From Bipolaris cookei (lineage: Eukaryota; Ascomycota; Dothideomycetes; Pleosporales; Pleosporaceae): 61,323 nucleotides of DNA. The translations under genes and the position numbers were made by a program. Position 1 is the first letter of the stretch. The number at the start of each line of letters is the position of its first letter. Under the pieces are notes generated by a model. The model was not told the DNA's origin. It ran no database searches and worked only from the letters and a program-made list of their open reading frames with translations. This document shows, one piece after another, positions 1 to 11,270 of the stretch. The DNA lies in contig NRSV01000111.1 in assembly GCA_002286855.1 (NCBI GenBank), positions 1 to 61,323 on the forward strand, read 5' to 3'.

Positions 1-611
1 CTGCGGTATACAATTGGGGATGCTACAACGGATGTCGATTCAATGGCTGGCAGAATGGCAAAGAAGCGTTTCATCATAGGACAAATGGTGAGCCATTGTG
101 GAAGGCCACAAACAGCAGAGCATCTACTTCTATACTGCGGCTTCTACAGCGCAGAAAGAAGCCAGCTTAAAAAGACTCTAGACCAAAAAGTACTTAAACT
201 CCCACTCTTACTCCACACTACGAGCGGCATAGAAGCTACTTTAGCTTTTATTACTAGCACGCGGATAGGAACAAGAAAATGGCACCTTAGCCAAGAGGGC
301 TAGAAAGAAGAAAAACCAGAAAAACAACAACAAAAGAAGAAAACTTGATTTTACTAGCGCTATTTCCTTTCCCCTAAGAGAGCCCGCTGGAAGGCAGCCT
401 GGCTACCCTACATCTCTCCCTGTTACCAAACTGCTCTTTAGCACCAGGCATCTACAAAGCTAGTAATAGCTTAGCTAGATAAAGGCCGAAGCACCATAGT
501 CACGTAATACAGCACAACGTATCAAATTGTAACTAGTTAGATAGAACGGCCTTTGGCCAAAGTCCTACATAGCCAACGGCTGATACAGGACTATAATGGA
601 ATAATAATAAT
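1..611 (+). mobile_element. LINE family A, 3' end (copy 1)
   Basis: This is the 3' end of a non-LTR retrotransposon. The reading frame ending at 303 has the Cys/His-rich tail typical of fungal LINE polyproteins downstream of RNase H (CGRPQTAEHLLLYC). The roughly 300-nt 3' untranslated part ends in a short AAT-type tail near 599-611. The same 3' segment occurs in reverse orientation at 3854-4370 and partly at 10296-10433, which defines a repeat family. The element is cut by the window start, so its 5' part is unseen. Nothing suggests activity. Confidence 0.8.
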
Positions 612-2007
612 GGTGAGCCATTTACTTGCTTAGCTAGCCAGCGCATGACATTTCTACCAAGGTTGCAGGAAGACATACAAACTCATATCTTTAGCAAACT
701 TCACGTGCGGGCCTCCATGAACAATAAATGATACCTAGTTTGGTCTCTGTTGTCTCCTGGCTGAATTCTAAATAACCGTTCGGCTATACATGCGTTATCA
801 TATTTATAACAAGGAACCTTCTGCTAAGGTGCAGGAGATAGTGGAGACCGTCGTTCTAGCATACCATTGTGCATGGCGAAATCTACGCATAAGAAGGCCT
901 AGTCAATGCCACAACCGTATGCAAAAGCACAATAAGCGTTACATAATCACTACGCCGCTCAATCATGACCATTATAGGTGTAAGTACTCCTTCCTCCTTG
1001 GACATTGGGCCATATTTCTTCGTCTGCCCCCAATGCCTCTTCTTGGGTGACTTGTATAAGCAGCCTCAAAAAGTAGCTCATGGGAGTTCAGGAGCTCATC
1101 AGCTCTCCTAGCTACCACACTAGAGGCTGCACGATTCTCGTGAGCAAAAATCATCATGAATTGTGGCGAAGGAAAGACGAAAGCTGCCGAATAAGCTGTC
1201 CCAATGTAGGCCGCTGGGTTAAAGCAGCGAACAAGGTTGAGCGACACGCCGAGCGCACAGGCAACGAGTAAATGACATGTATCCAAACCATTTGCTGCAG
1301 AATTAGCGCACGGACACTACCTATGAGGCCTGAGGGGTTGGGTCCCCGTTCTTCGACGCTGGTATACAAACCTACATTCAGCATGAAACCAGGCTTCGTC
1401 CCACCCAAACGTCCGCTTAGTCCTAGCAGTAACCAATACGATGTGAAGAAGATGCATGTCTTTTAAGGCCAGATTTTCAACAACCCGTGTAAACCAAGCC
1501 TATTCCCTCGCTCGCCTCCATCGTTTCCCGCAGGCGACCCGTAACCCGATACCCAGTGCTCAAGGCAGAACCTGAGCAAAGACTTTAGAGAATCGCCCTT
1601 CACGTATGGAAGACAACGTATTAGTTCGAGGCAATATTGAAACCATGGAATAAGCCTTTGGCAATACAATCCATGGCTTCTTTGTTTTACAAGAGCATTT
1701 GGTAGCCGATCATCTGCGTGTTCGTCCTGCCTTGTCCTGCGACGCCTTTGTATATGTCAACTATTCGTAAACAAGAATTGATAAAGTCAATTTTGAAGCC
1801 ATCTTTGTGTAGTTCTTATCACTTTCGAGAAGCTTGTTTAGAGGAAGACGGCATTTTTTCGTTTTTTTTTGCTGCTTCGTATAGCTGTCCGCAAAAGAGT
1901 TCCCCTTGAAAGTAATCTCTTCATGCTCTCTGTGATAGTTTCTTGGATAACTACTGATATCAGTCGCAAAGTTATCCCCCATTTGTTTGATGATATGTGA
2001 CATGCGC
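612..2007. other. Inter-LINE region, possible decayed membrane-protein gene
   Basis: No convincing intact gene. On the minus strand between about 1410 and 970, two overlapping frames join by a one-base shift near 1290. They give a hydrophobic protein-like stretch containing CHLLVACALGVSLNLV and FVFPSPQFMMIFAHE, which may be the remains of a membrane protein. I could not name its family. The rest is unremarkable unique sequence between two inverted LINE ends. Confidence 0.3.
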
Positions 2008-2532
2008 TCATTTCAGATGTAGTTTTCTCATGGCCCGTCTTAAGACACTACCACCATCCCGAACTCCTTTTCTTTCTTTCCTCAACCTCATTACAAGTAC
2101 CCTTATCTCTGCATCCTTCCCAGTGAAATATTTTTTCTGCATTTCCAGGCAGTCCTTATGGCAGACGGATCGATAGTCCTCTCCGAAACACGAAGCAAGG
2201 CGACAACCATCTGTACAGCAGTTATTCCGACCCATTTCTTTCCAGATACTGGCACTCTCCAGCCAAGGAAGAATTTTCCATTCAGTTTTTCCATTGTTTG
2301 AGCAGACTGTGTCCCCATCCTTCAACGCGTCGCCACAAAGGTCACATTTCTCTGATTGGCAGACTACAGGCCGTCCAGTGGGTAATTTTGTTGGTCTTCT
2401 ATTCTTTTTAGGAGGAGAGTCCCATTCACCCATGTTCTGAGGAATACTATTCTGAAAGACAGGCTTTGAGGAAGGGCGTGGAGAGTCGAATGATGTATTG
2501 CGCAGGCTATGGGTTGCAGCATGATAGACCAT
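2008..2532 (-). CDS. Cys-rich hypothetical protein
   Basis: This is an open frame of 174 residues, unrecognised. The N-terminal third is Ser/Pro-rich and basic. The centre has paired cysteines (CQSEKCDLCGDAL, then NNCCTDGC, then CHKDC) that could bind zinc. The C-terminus is strongly basic (RLRKERKG, RRAMRKLHLK). There is no signal peptide or membrane segment. It sits alone between two inverted LINE 3' ends, so it may be a lineage-specific gene or a mobile-element passenger. The listed start lies close to a stop, and no intron was needed. The frame's length and the non-random cysteine spacing are the only support for it being real. Confidence 0.4.
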   Translation of the reverse strand: MVYHAATHSLRNTSFDSPRPSSKPVFQNSIPQNMGEWDSPPKKNRRPTKLPTGRPVVCQSEKCDLCGDALKDGDTVCSNNGKTEWKILPWLESASIWKEMGRNNCCTDGCRLASCFGEDYRSVCHKDCLEMQKKYFTGKDAEIRVLVMRLRKERKGVRDGGSVLRRAMRKLHLK

Positions 2533-3853
2533 GAAATTTTATATCCTCATTAGCCAGAAATACTAGACCAAAGATAGCTAATCAGTTGGCCTTATCAGGC
2601 TAACATCGAGCGGTGGTTGGGGGGATAGTTCGGAAGGAGGGTGGCTGGCATACCTTGGTTTGGCTGCATATATCCGGGGTGGCTGTGGTATAGGCAGAAA
2701 ACCCAGTGTGATCGGCGCTATACGCACCAAGAATATCTTTCTTGAATTTATCCTGGCCGTCGGTATCCATTGTGTCACACACATGTGTGACATGTCATAT
2801 CCTATAGGACACTGCAGGGGTTTGTATGAAACTAAAAACTCTGTTTCCTTAGAACTACTTTCGAGTTGCCTTTGATCGCTCGATTTTCAATCCATTATGA
2901 ATTCTTATCGTGTCTCGTTTTGACTGTTCCAAATTGAAAACTGCCATTATTGTCACCTGGCTACGCCATTGCATAACAAGGCTGCGAAGTAGTTGTAAGG
3001 GGGGCTGAGTAGTGGCCCCAGGACTATTCAATTGATGTAGGGTTGAACGTGCTATTTTGAAAAAAAAATCCTGGAAAACAATCCTACTCAAATCCTTCAA
3101 TATTACACTGCATGTGTCAGCTGGTAGCATTATCTCAAGGCGTCCATGCTTTCTCCCATGCTGTTATGTGAAGCCCTGTAAACAACGAAGCAGACCATGT
3201 CGGCCGTCAGAAAACACGGACGATTAGCGCTACGCCTGTTGAGCAAGGCATTGACAACGCAGTCAGGCCGCGGCCCACGTTTCACCTTTTTTCGGATCAC
3301 GGCCCTTAATGCACACGTCCACTAGCTTGCCACTTGGCGTCCTGTCCTCAGCTCACCGGTTTCTCGCACGTCCTTTGCTCCTAACTGGAGGGCAACCCTT
3401 ACCGCCACATGACATGTCGAGCGCCACGACGGCAGGGGCTGACCATTGAGCGCGTCAAATTCCTGTTCTATCAATTAGGGTCAATCGTACTCATTGCTGT
3501 ACGTAGCTGGAGGTCAGAAAGAGTCTCCTCTTAATTTTACTCCGCTTATATTTGCTGTGGTCAAAAGTATCACGTAGGGTAGTACCAAAGGCAAATTATC
3601 TTACAATACTAATAACAAAGGCTAGGCCAAAGTTCTAGATGTGCCCGTAGCTTAAAGCGGCGTGCCTCACTGCAAGCCACAGACGATGTGAGTCAACACT
3701 AAATTGCGATCGCTACACAAACTATGTTGCTACCATGCACAGCGCGTATCTTGAGCTTTTTATGGCAAAGGTGCAGGAACCCTTGTTCGCACTACACTAC
3801 ATACAGCTTGACGTCGTCAGATATGTAATGAGCAGATTGTGGGCACCCACGTG
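2533..3853. other. No gene recognised
   Basis: Only short overlapping frames on both strands occur here. A palindromic ACACATGTGTGA motif lies near 2777. The stretch ends at the AAT tail of the minus-strand LINE at 3854. Confidence 0.5.
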
Positions 3854-5320
3854 TATTATTATTCCATTATAGTCCTGTATCAGCCGTTGGCTATGTAGGA
3901 CTTTGGCCAAAGGCCGTTCTATCTAACTAGTTACAATTTGATACGTTGTGCTGTATTACGTGACTATGGTGCTTCGGCCTTTATCTAGCTAAGCTATTAC
4001 TAGCTTTGTAGATGCCTGGTGCTAAAGAGCAGTTTGGTAACAGGGAGAGATGTAGGGTAGCCAGACTGCCTTCCAGCGGGCTCTCTTAGGGGAAAGGAAA
4101 TAGCGCTAGTAAAATCAAGTTTTCTTCTTTTGTTGTTGTTTTTCTGGTTTTTCTTCTTTCTAGCCCTCTTGGCTAAGGTGCCATTTTCTTGTTCCTATCC
4201 GCGTGCTAGTAATAAAAGCTAAAGTAGCTTCTATGCCGCTCGTAGTGTGGAGTAAGAGTGGGAGTTTAAGTACTTTTTGGTCTAGAGTCTTTTTAAGCTG
4301 GCTTCTTTCTGCGCTGTAGAAGCCGCAGTATAGAAGTAGATGCTCTGCTGTTTGTGGCCTTCCACAGCGGCAGTGATCTATTTTACTTCTTTAAACTCTC
4401 TTTAGGTAGGCGTTAAAGTATCCGTGTCCTATCTTAAGAGAATAGAAGGCGCTTGAAATCTCTCTTTTCGTGCCTCTAGGGATTGCTAGTTGGTTTTTGA
4501 GCTTGAGATTAAAGATAGCTCCGTAGCTAGTCTTCTTCTCTCTTGCAGTTTCTCTGTACTTTCTCCACTCTTCTGCTTGGCTAGCTTGTTGGAGGAGTTT
4601 GATCTTAGTGCCTAAGAAGGCTAGGCTTATTTGTGATTTTTTTGGTGTTTGTTTTGTAGCTTCCTTAGCTAAGGAATCTGCTTTTTCATTTCCTTCTATA
4701 TCTGTATGGCCGGGCGCCCATTTCAAGAAGATCTTTGCTTTTCTGTTAAGGATAGCTTTGGCTGCTTTTTGGCACCGAATTACCCACTGCTGGCCGGGCT
4801 TGTCTGATAGACTCTGGAGCCTGTAGATGGCAGCTTGGTTATCAGCGTAAACGTGGATATTCTGGTCTTTTTGAGCGGTTTTAGCGGCGTATTCGAACGC
4901 TGCCGTAATGCCTTCGAGCTCTCCATTATAGACTAGCTGCTGCTCGCCTATATTCTTTGTCTCTGCGTGGATTTCTTCTTGGTTAGGGTTATAGACGACT
5001 AGGCCTACTCCTATCCCATCCCCATCTTTTGTTTTAGAGGCGTCTGAGTAGATTACTATAGAGTTATCCTCTATTGTTTGGATATAATCCTTATGTGCGG
5101 CTGCCTCTTCTTCTTTAGATTTATTTGATATAGAGATATTGTAGTTAAGAGAGTCCCATGGTCTGAACCGATATGGGATGATTTCTTCTATCTCTTGGGT
5201 AGATGGGATAGAGCTCGTGATAACGCGTAGCTGTCTTGTCTTGTTTGGCTGTTTTGATTGTTGAAGGGTTGTTTTTTGTAGCCTTGTAATAGCTTTTGTA
5301 ATTGGATGGGTTGGAGCTAG
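3854..5320 (-). mobile_element. LINE family A, 5'-truncated copy 2 with RNase H
   Basis: This minus-strand copy of the LINE starts abruptly at 5320 and ends in an AAT-type tail at 3854. Its frame is open from 5318 to about 4391. It encodes the region after the reverse transcriptase, then a type I RNase H domain with IYSDAS, the NGELEG glutamate motif, the YADNQAA aspartate and the HTDIEGNEKAD box (about 5060-4690), then the basic C-terminal segment. The Cys/His tail is lost after the stop at 4391, although 3' sequence matching copy 1 continues to 3854. No target-site duplication was found between the two ends. The 5' break coincides exactly with the edge of the large inverted duplication. Confidence 0.85.
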
Positions 5321-6022
5321 GAAAGATCCCTGTAGTTAACATGAAATAAGCAAGACACTTGAGATACAAGTACATCTTACATCGCGCGCGCTTGAAATTT
5401 AAACTCCTTAACGTGGAATAAGTAACGTGCATCCCTTCGTACCAGAACAACCGGTGCGGCGGCACACTATTTCTTAAGCAAGTAAATAGATAAGAAGCAG
5501 AAACACTTATCGAAACACATTCAAAATCTCTTGTTCTTACTTGCATATATTCTAGATAAAACTAATGCTAGGATAGAAAAATACTCAGTGGTGTGGCTGT
5601 ATATCATCAATACGCTGGCGGCGACATTTTGTGCCTCAACTGGCGCCTCAGCCTACCTAACTATTTTTCTCTGAATTTTGTTGTCAGTGATCTTGGACGA
5701 TGTTCTAGGTATCGCAGTTTCAGATCCTTGTCTTAAAATGCCAGAGAGTGATCTGGGGTCGTGATGAGAAAGTCTCTCCGTCGCTAGAGCGATTGGCAAA
5801 ACCCGCGATGAAAGGTTAGCGTAATGAGCCCAGCTTTGTCATCTGTAATGTATATTCACGTGACTTCCCTCACAGTCAATCATGTGACCTTTCCTTCTGG
5901 TACTTTCTATCAGTCTTTGTTCTATTGTTAGCACAACGTGATGAACGCCAATCACTGGGACATGTACGCAGTAGAGGTAGCTGTAATGTACTTGTATACT
6001 ACAGCAACTATGGACCCCGCTA

Positions 6023-8138
6023 TCCTTCGACGGACAAACAGAGAGCCCGCAGGAAATCCTTACAGGGACCCCACAAGGAAGCCCAGCCTCTCCTATTCTA
6101 TTCCTAATCTACTCGAAACCGCTGTTCGAAGCAATCCAAGCAAACGACCGCACCTACTCCTCCTCCTATATTGACGACCTACAGATATCTATATCGTCTA
6201 CGTCAGTAAGGAAAAATATCAAACTACTAGAAAAGACGGTCGAAGACCTCTTTATACTAGCAAAGGAGTCAGCTATCCAATTCGATAGCTCAAAAACTGA
6301 ATTGGTTAACTGGACAAGATCTAAAAAAGATCAAAGTAGAGTACTTACTCTACCCAGTCAGGAAACAGTACAGTCTAGAGAGCTAGTTAGATGGCTAGGT
6401 GTCCACTTTGACTGCGGCCTCAAGTTCAAGCAGCATAGCTGTATTAGGAACCAGCATGCTAGCGCAGCCTTCCACCGGCTTAGCAGGCTAGCAAACTCAA
6501 ACAAATGCCTATCACCTAGAGCAGTACGACAACTATATCTAGCCTGCGTAACGAGTGTAGCTGACTATGGGTGCCAAATCTTCTGGAGAGAGCAAACAGC
6601 GGCTGAAAATCAAAGACAGAAGCTTCAAAACCAAGCTTGTAGAAAGATTCTAGGATCTTTTAGAACCTCCCCTGCTATACCTAGCGAGGTAGAAGCAGCT
6701 CTATATCCTCCTAGAATTAGACTAAACAACTCTCTACGACAATACGCCTTTAGAGCACTAAGACTAGCTCCTACCCACCCACTTAACATTGCTATATCCA
6801 GCAACCAAGGAAAACAGCTAGAGCGCATCACAAAGTCTATCTCAACAGCTCTATCTAGAGATAGTGAGAAGATCCAGCACTACGCCTCTACGCCATGGAG
6901 CTCAGAAATGCCCTATAAAGACGCATATATCTAAGAAACCAAAACAATCAGAAGCAAAAGACCACAAGGAACAACTAGAAGACAAATACCTACTATCTAT
7001 ATACTCAGACTCCTCATCGACAAAAAAAGGCAAAGGTATAGGAGTAGGAGTAGCTTTCTACAAAGGAGCCACCCGCATAGCCCAACAAAAAGTTCAATAT
7101 AAGGCTACAACCAGCTTAGTCTATAATGGGAGAGCTAGAAGGTATTATTCTAGGCTTAGAGAAAGCTATTGATCTAGTAGACGACTGTCTAGAAGTCAGA
7201 GTGTACGCAGATAGCCAAGCTGCTATACTTAGACTGAATACTGCCTCTGATGACCCTGGACAAGAGTGGCAACTTAGATGTATAAGAGCAGCTGAGAAAC
7301 TACAAGAAACTGGCCTATCACCTACAATATACTGGGTACCTGGACACCAAAATATCATCGGAAATGAGAAAGCAGATATACTAGCTAAGGAGGCAACAAA
7401 GCTAGATCCTAGCTCTAGTAGAACGAGCCTAGCTGTAATTGGCACACGAGTAAAACAGCTAGGCCAAAGAGAGTGGCTTACATATCTCGAACAGTATAAA
7501 AGGAAAGCTATCGAGCTCAACTCTAACACCTACGCTGCAAAGTATAAGTGTAAGATTAGAAAGCAGATAGCTATCCCTTCTACTAGAAGAGAGGTATCTA
7601 GTGCCTTCTATCAGCTAAAGCTAGGGCACTGCTATCTGAGAAGCTTCCTATTTAATCGAGGGAAAGTAGACTCTAACGTATGCCCATGCAACTATAGAGC
7701 TACTCAAGACGTTAGGCATATTCTACTTAGCTGTGCGCTATATAGAAAAGCTAGAGAGAAGATGCAAGAAACAAGCAAGGATCCACTATCACTAGTCTTC
7801 TTACTAGAAACTAGTATAGGCATACAGGCGACTATTAGGTTTATTGAGGAGATAAAAGCTGGGACACAAGCCTGGTATAAAGGAAACACCGAAAACTAGG
7901 GAGCTACTAGTACTAGTACCCTGCCCTATATCTACCTACCTTACCCTATCTACTACCCGCAAGACCCCCTACTACTTTCCGATACACTAGGCTAAGAGCC
8001 TCACCTTTATTTAGATAACCCCCTCCCCTATCTACACTAAATTGATAGAAACACGTAGATACTTGTGGACCTTGGGTCTGCACGTCTTATATAGCCCTAG
8101 GGCTAAAAAAGGACGTTAAATCAAAATAATAATAATAA
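6023..8138 (+). mobile_element. LINE family B, 5'-truncated insertion with TSD
   Basis: A non-LTR retrotransposon of 2116 bp begins inside the reverse-transcriptase domain (GTPQGSPAS followed by the YIDD catalytic box at 6167-6178). It continues through RNase H (IYSDSSS near 7000, GELEG at 7129, YADSQAA, GHQNIIGNEKAD) and ends in an AAT tail at about 8127-8138. The 14-bp sequence TATGGACCCCGCTA flanks it at 6009-6022 and 8139-8152, and the unoccupied target survives once at 18379-18392. Its 3' untranslated region differs from family A, so it is a separate family. Confidence 0.93.
6050..7899 (+). pseudogene. LINE reverse transcriptase / RNase H polyprotein, frameshifted
   Basis: The coding part of the inserted LINE has three broken segments. 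A first segment holds the second half of the reverse transcriptase and its thumb (to a stop at 6934). A second shifted segment begins RNase H. A third segment (7126-7899) carries the rest of RNase H and the Cys/His tail (CPCNYRATQDVRHILLSC). The shift near 7125 is explained by one extra G in a GGG run before the conserved glutamate motif. The 5' ORF1 and the endonuclease domain are absent. Confidence 0.85.
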
Positions 8139-9581
8139 TATGGACCCCGCTAGCCAGGCACTGGCCTTGGAATTGCCTCCTAACGTGCGTAAGAGCATTT
8201 CTGCTCAAGCTAGACATAGTAACTCTCCTCGCACTACTGTTCATTATCGGCACCGAGGTCGACCCTCGAAGAAGGCCACAGACATGTAAGAGACAGCAAT
8301 ATCTAAGTCCCACTCAGGAGAATGCGCTCGTTGATTTCCTGTTACGAATGAGTGCTAGGGTATCAGGTACATACATTCCCTCGCCTTCTGCATCGCCCGC
8401 CGGCGAGTATTGAATCGGCCCGCTGGGCCGCCGAACAGGAACTGGCCTCAAGCCTTTCGTCGCCGCCATCCAGGAATCAAGTCGAGAAACAGCAAAGCAA
8501 TGGCTAGGGAGCGCCACGATAACAATATACATGACAAGGTTGCACACTGGTTTGAAATAATCGAATAGGAGCTCCGCAAACCAGATGTCTTGCCGGAGAA
8601 TGTCTGCAACATGGATGAGACAGGAGTCATGCTGAGCATGCTTGGCACTGTCAAAGTTCCTGTGGGTAAGGATGACCGACAAGACTATAGGGGTACGGGC
8701 GTTAAGCGGACGATGGTGACCACCATCGAATGCGTGTCAGCAAGTGGTGAGTCGCTGAACCCAATGATTATCTGGTCAGCCTCCACCCACAGGACCAGCT
8801 GGACGACGTATCCTGCTCCTGGATGATTTTACGCCCTATTGGAGTGAGGTCGCAACAACTCCTTTATTAGCCTTGAGTGGATAAAGCAAGTATCCAATCC
8901 CCGGACTAAGGCTCGAGCGAATCAGAAACCGCGCCTGCTAATCTGCGATAGCTTCGGTACGCATGAAACTCTGGAAGTTCTTGAGATCTGTTTCGAAAAC
9001 GACATTGCCCTGTGCAGACTGCCCTCTCATACCTCTCACAAGCTACAGCCATGTGATGTGTCGGTGTTTGGCCCATTGAAGATAGCATAACGAGATCAAG
9101 TCGAGCGACGTTATCGTGGAGGTCTAACCAACATCGACAAAGAGCACTTCTGTCGGATTGTGATGGAATTGAAAGACGTGGATTCAACTGTGATAAATAA
9201 CTGTGATTATTGATTAATCGTGTCGATTGTGTTCTGTCTGTCTGATCTGATCCACGCTGATCTCACTTGGTTGATCGCGGTGAATCGTGCACCCTGACTA
9301 ATCATAGAATCCGGGTGTTAGGCCCCACACCCGGACTCTGCTAACCACCCGGAATACAGCCATATTCTGATCACTTCATTACTATGACTCCTCCCTTTCT
9401 ATAGCAGCTACTGAATCTTCATGTATCATTCAGAATCCGATTCATCGTTAAACGAATCCAGGTCCTGTCGGAAAAAGTCAGTGAAGAGTATTGCCAGTCT
9501 GATATGATACTTGTTTACTCTTCTCTCTAGTTTGAAACCCAGTAGCGTCGCCACCATCTCCATTCTCTTCATTTCCCTAAG

Positions 9582-9881
9582 CTAATAATAGTATCGCCAC
9601 TCAACGTCTGCTCGTTCCCGTTCAGATTGAAAACTTCGGTCCCATTCCGATTTGAAATTCTTGTAAAAAGGTTGTTCCTGGGCGTAGTTCCACTTCTTGC
9701 ATATCTTGTCGTTCTTCTGCTTCGTTGACATGTCTTTCAATTCGTATAATTCTTCAAGTCTCTTACGGCTCTCATGCTGGAGTTCTTGTTTAACCTTGCC
9801 CTGTATGCATTGTTGTACTTCAAAAAAGTCCATCTCTCCCCAACTGGTATCACGAAAAAGATAAGCAAACATGCAAAACAC
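9582..9881 (-). CDS. Small charged ORF inside transposon, left arm
   Basis: This open frame of 99 residues lies opposite and downstream of the transposase. It is repeated unchanged at 16650-16949. It is rich in Glu, Lys, Gln and aromatic residues (KDMSTKQKNDKICKKW; WDRSFQSERERADVEW) and could form a coiled coil. No family was recognised. It may be a passenger of the transposon or a chance frame. Confidence 0.25.
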   Translation of the reverse strand: MFCMFAYLFRDTSWGEMDFFEVQQCIQGKVKQELQHESRKRLEELYELKDMSTKQKNDKICKKWNYAQEQPFYKNFKSEWDRSFQSERERADVEWRYYY

Positions 9882-10295
9882 AAAATGGAGGGCAGCAGGA
9901 GTTTTATAGTCAGCTTAAATGCACAGACCGTCAATATATACGAAGTACTTCGTAGGTATATCACGCGTTGCCTGGCCGACAACAGGGTCCTATGTGGCGA
10001 CAATTTCACCTCTATGCTTCCTAGCCGCCACATTTTATGTAATATACGTGACGCTTGTGTCACACGGCACATGAATAAGGTGGGTGCAGAAAGTGGCTCA
10101 GGGGTATCCATTTTCGTCTGCGCTGCCGCCTAAAGCCTTGGCACCAGCGTTTGCATGCTAGGGTAGTTAAGCAACAAAGCTTGGCTGTGGTGTGATTTTC
10201 ACTTACATAGTCAAGCACGCTAGTTAGTAGCCGAAAGCAGCAGTTAAGTCTTGCTTTTTTACATTTTGGGTTTAGTTTTTGTTTTGTGTGGGTGC

Positions 10296-10433
10296 TACTA
10301 TGGTGCTTCGGCCTTTGTCTAGTTAAGCTATTACTAGCTTTCTAGATGCCTAGTGCTAAAGAGCATTTTGGTAACATGGAGAGATTTAGGGCAGCTGTGC
10401 TGCCTTCCAGCGGGCTTTCTTAGGGGAAAGGAA
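10296..10433 (-). mobile_element. LINE family A 3'-UTR fragment (copy 3)
   Basis: About 140 nt match the LINE family A 3' untranslated region at 3967-4106 (ATGGTGCTTCGGCCTTT through GGGGAAAGGAAA) in the same minus orientation, with several substitutions. The final AAT tail and the whole coding part are missing. It lies just outside the left arm of the inverted duplication. Confidence 0.8.
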
Positions 10434-10439
10434 AAATTT

Positions 10440-11270
10440 TCAGCTTGTTTAGTTTTATAGAGTAATTCTCTCTAGTTTTAATGAGTAGCTCTCTCGTTCA
10501 CTTTTAGTGAGTCTTCCTCTCAATTTTTAATGAGTAACTCTCTCGGTTCTGTTGGTGGTGTCTATTAATAAGCGGTGCGGGGGCTACCTTAGTCGTTTGG
10601 ATGTTTTGTGCTAGAAAATAGGTTATGGAAAGAACTATTTCTAGCTTTTGGTATGGTGGCTCTTAGCGGGCGAGGGCTTTGGCCGTTTCGATGGGGGTGC
10701 TATTATAAGCAGGCAAGGGCTACCTTAGCGTTTGGATATTTGCTAGTTACAGTTTACGACTACTGTTCTAAGCGTTTTGGTGGTGGTGCCACAGCGAGCA
10801 GGGCTGTCTTTGCGTTTGGTTTTGTGCTATTACAGACCAACAAAACTGTTATAGCGTTTGGTATGGTGGCCTAGGCGAGCGAGGGGGCTTTTCCGGCGTT
10901 TCGATGGGGTGCTATTATAGCAAGCAGGGGCTTCGTTAGCGTTTGGATATTTGCTAGTACAGATCACTACTACTGTTCTAGCGTTTTTGGTGTGGGTGCC
11001 ACAGCGAGCAGGGCTGTCTTGGCGTTTGGATTTGTGCTATTTCAGAACAACAAAACTGTTATAGCGTTTTGTAATCTGGTGCTTAAGCGGGCGTAGGGCT
11101 TTTCGGCGTTCGAATGGGGTTGCTATTTTAGCAAGCGGAGCCTACCTTAGCGTTTGTTATGGGTTTGCCGCAAGCGAGCCCGAAGGGCTGTTTTGGCGTT
11201 TGGATAGAGTGCCTGGTGGGCAAAGGCTAGCCTGGCGTTTTAATGGTTTTTATTTTTTATTGGTGTTTTT
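10440..11270. repeat. GCGTTTGG-rich tandem repeat (about 211-bp period)
   Basis: First come several degenerate GAGTAACTCTCTC-like units at 10460-10545. Then a larger repeat shows the motif TAGCGTTTGGATATTTGCTAG at about 10726 and 10937, and a related TAGCGTTTG at about 11147. Within each unit the GCGTTTGG core recurs every 60-80 nt, for example after CAGGGCTGTCTT and after AAAACTGTTATA. Units share GCCACAGCGAGCAGGGCTG. The repeat is diverged and non-coding. Confidence 0.8.

Larger units (their letters stand above)
5938..9212 (+). pseudogene. pogo-like transposase pseudogene, split by LINE
   Basis: A CENP-B/pogo-type helix-turn-helix starts the frame (MDPASQALALELPPNVRK, followed by ARHSNSPRTTVHYR). 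The DDE catalytic region follows with NMDETGVMLSMLG at about 8612, a GVKRTMVTTIE stretch, and ICDSFGTHETLEVLE at about 8941. Several stops and frameshifts break it, for example TGA near 8411, a TAA near 8559 and stops after 8823. The LINE at 6023-8138 separates the first residues from the rest. Such enzymes cut and paste an element into TA sites, but this copy cannot make an intact protein. Confidence 0.85.
5321..10248. repeat. Left arm of large inverted duplication
   Basis: Positions 5321-6022 pair with 19080-18379 (coordinates sum to 24401). Positions 8139-10133 pair with 18392-16398 (sum 26531). After a 3-nt indel, 10161-10248 pair with 16373-16286. The difference in sums, 2130 nt, is exactly the LINE plus one target-site duplication inserted in this arm. 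Without that insertion the arms are about 2.8 kb each. All long open frames in one arm are repeated in the other with essentially no change, so identity is very high. A small patch at about 10134-10155 is the main divergent spot. Confidence 0.95.
5425..10248 (+). mobile_element. pogo/Fot1-like DNA transposon, left copy, disrupted
   Basis: The left copy begins at its terminal inverted repeat (ACGTGCATCC, preceded by TA on the minus-strand reading) at 5425. It runs through the transposase region to the break at 10248, so it lacks the roughly 410 nt at the other end that are present in the right copy. It is interrupted by a LINE at 6023-8138. Both arms share the same premature stops and frameshifts, so the element was dead before it was duplicated. 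Confidence 0.8.

Noticed and set aside
8906..9187. 93-residue minus-strand ORF, repeated at 17344-17625
   Set aside because: It is antisense to the transposase pseudogene and repeats only because the arms are duplicated.
9774..10133. 119- and 124-residue overlapping ORFs in both arms
   Set aside because: They overlap each other on opposite strands with no recognised domain. Their presence in both arms reflects the duplication.
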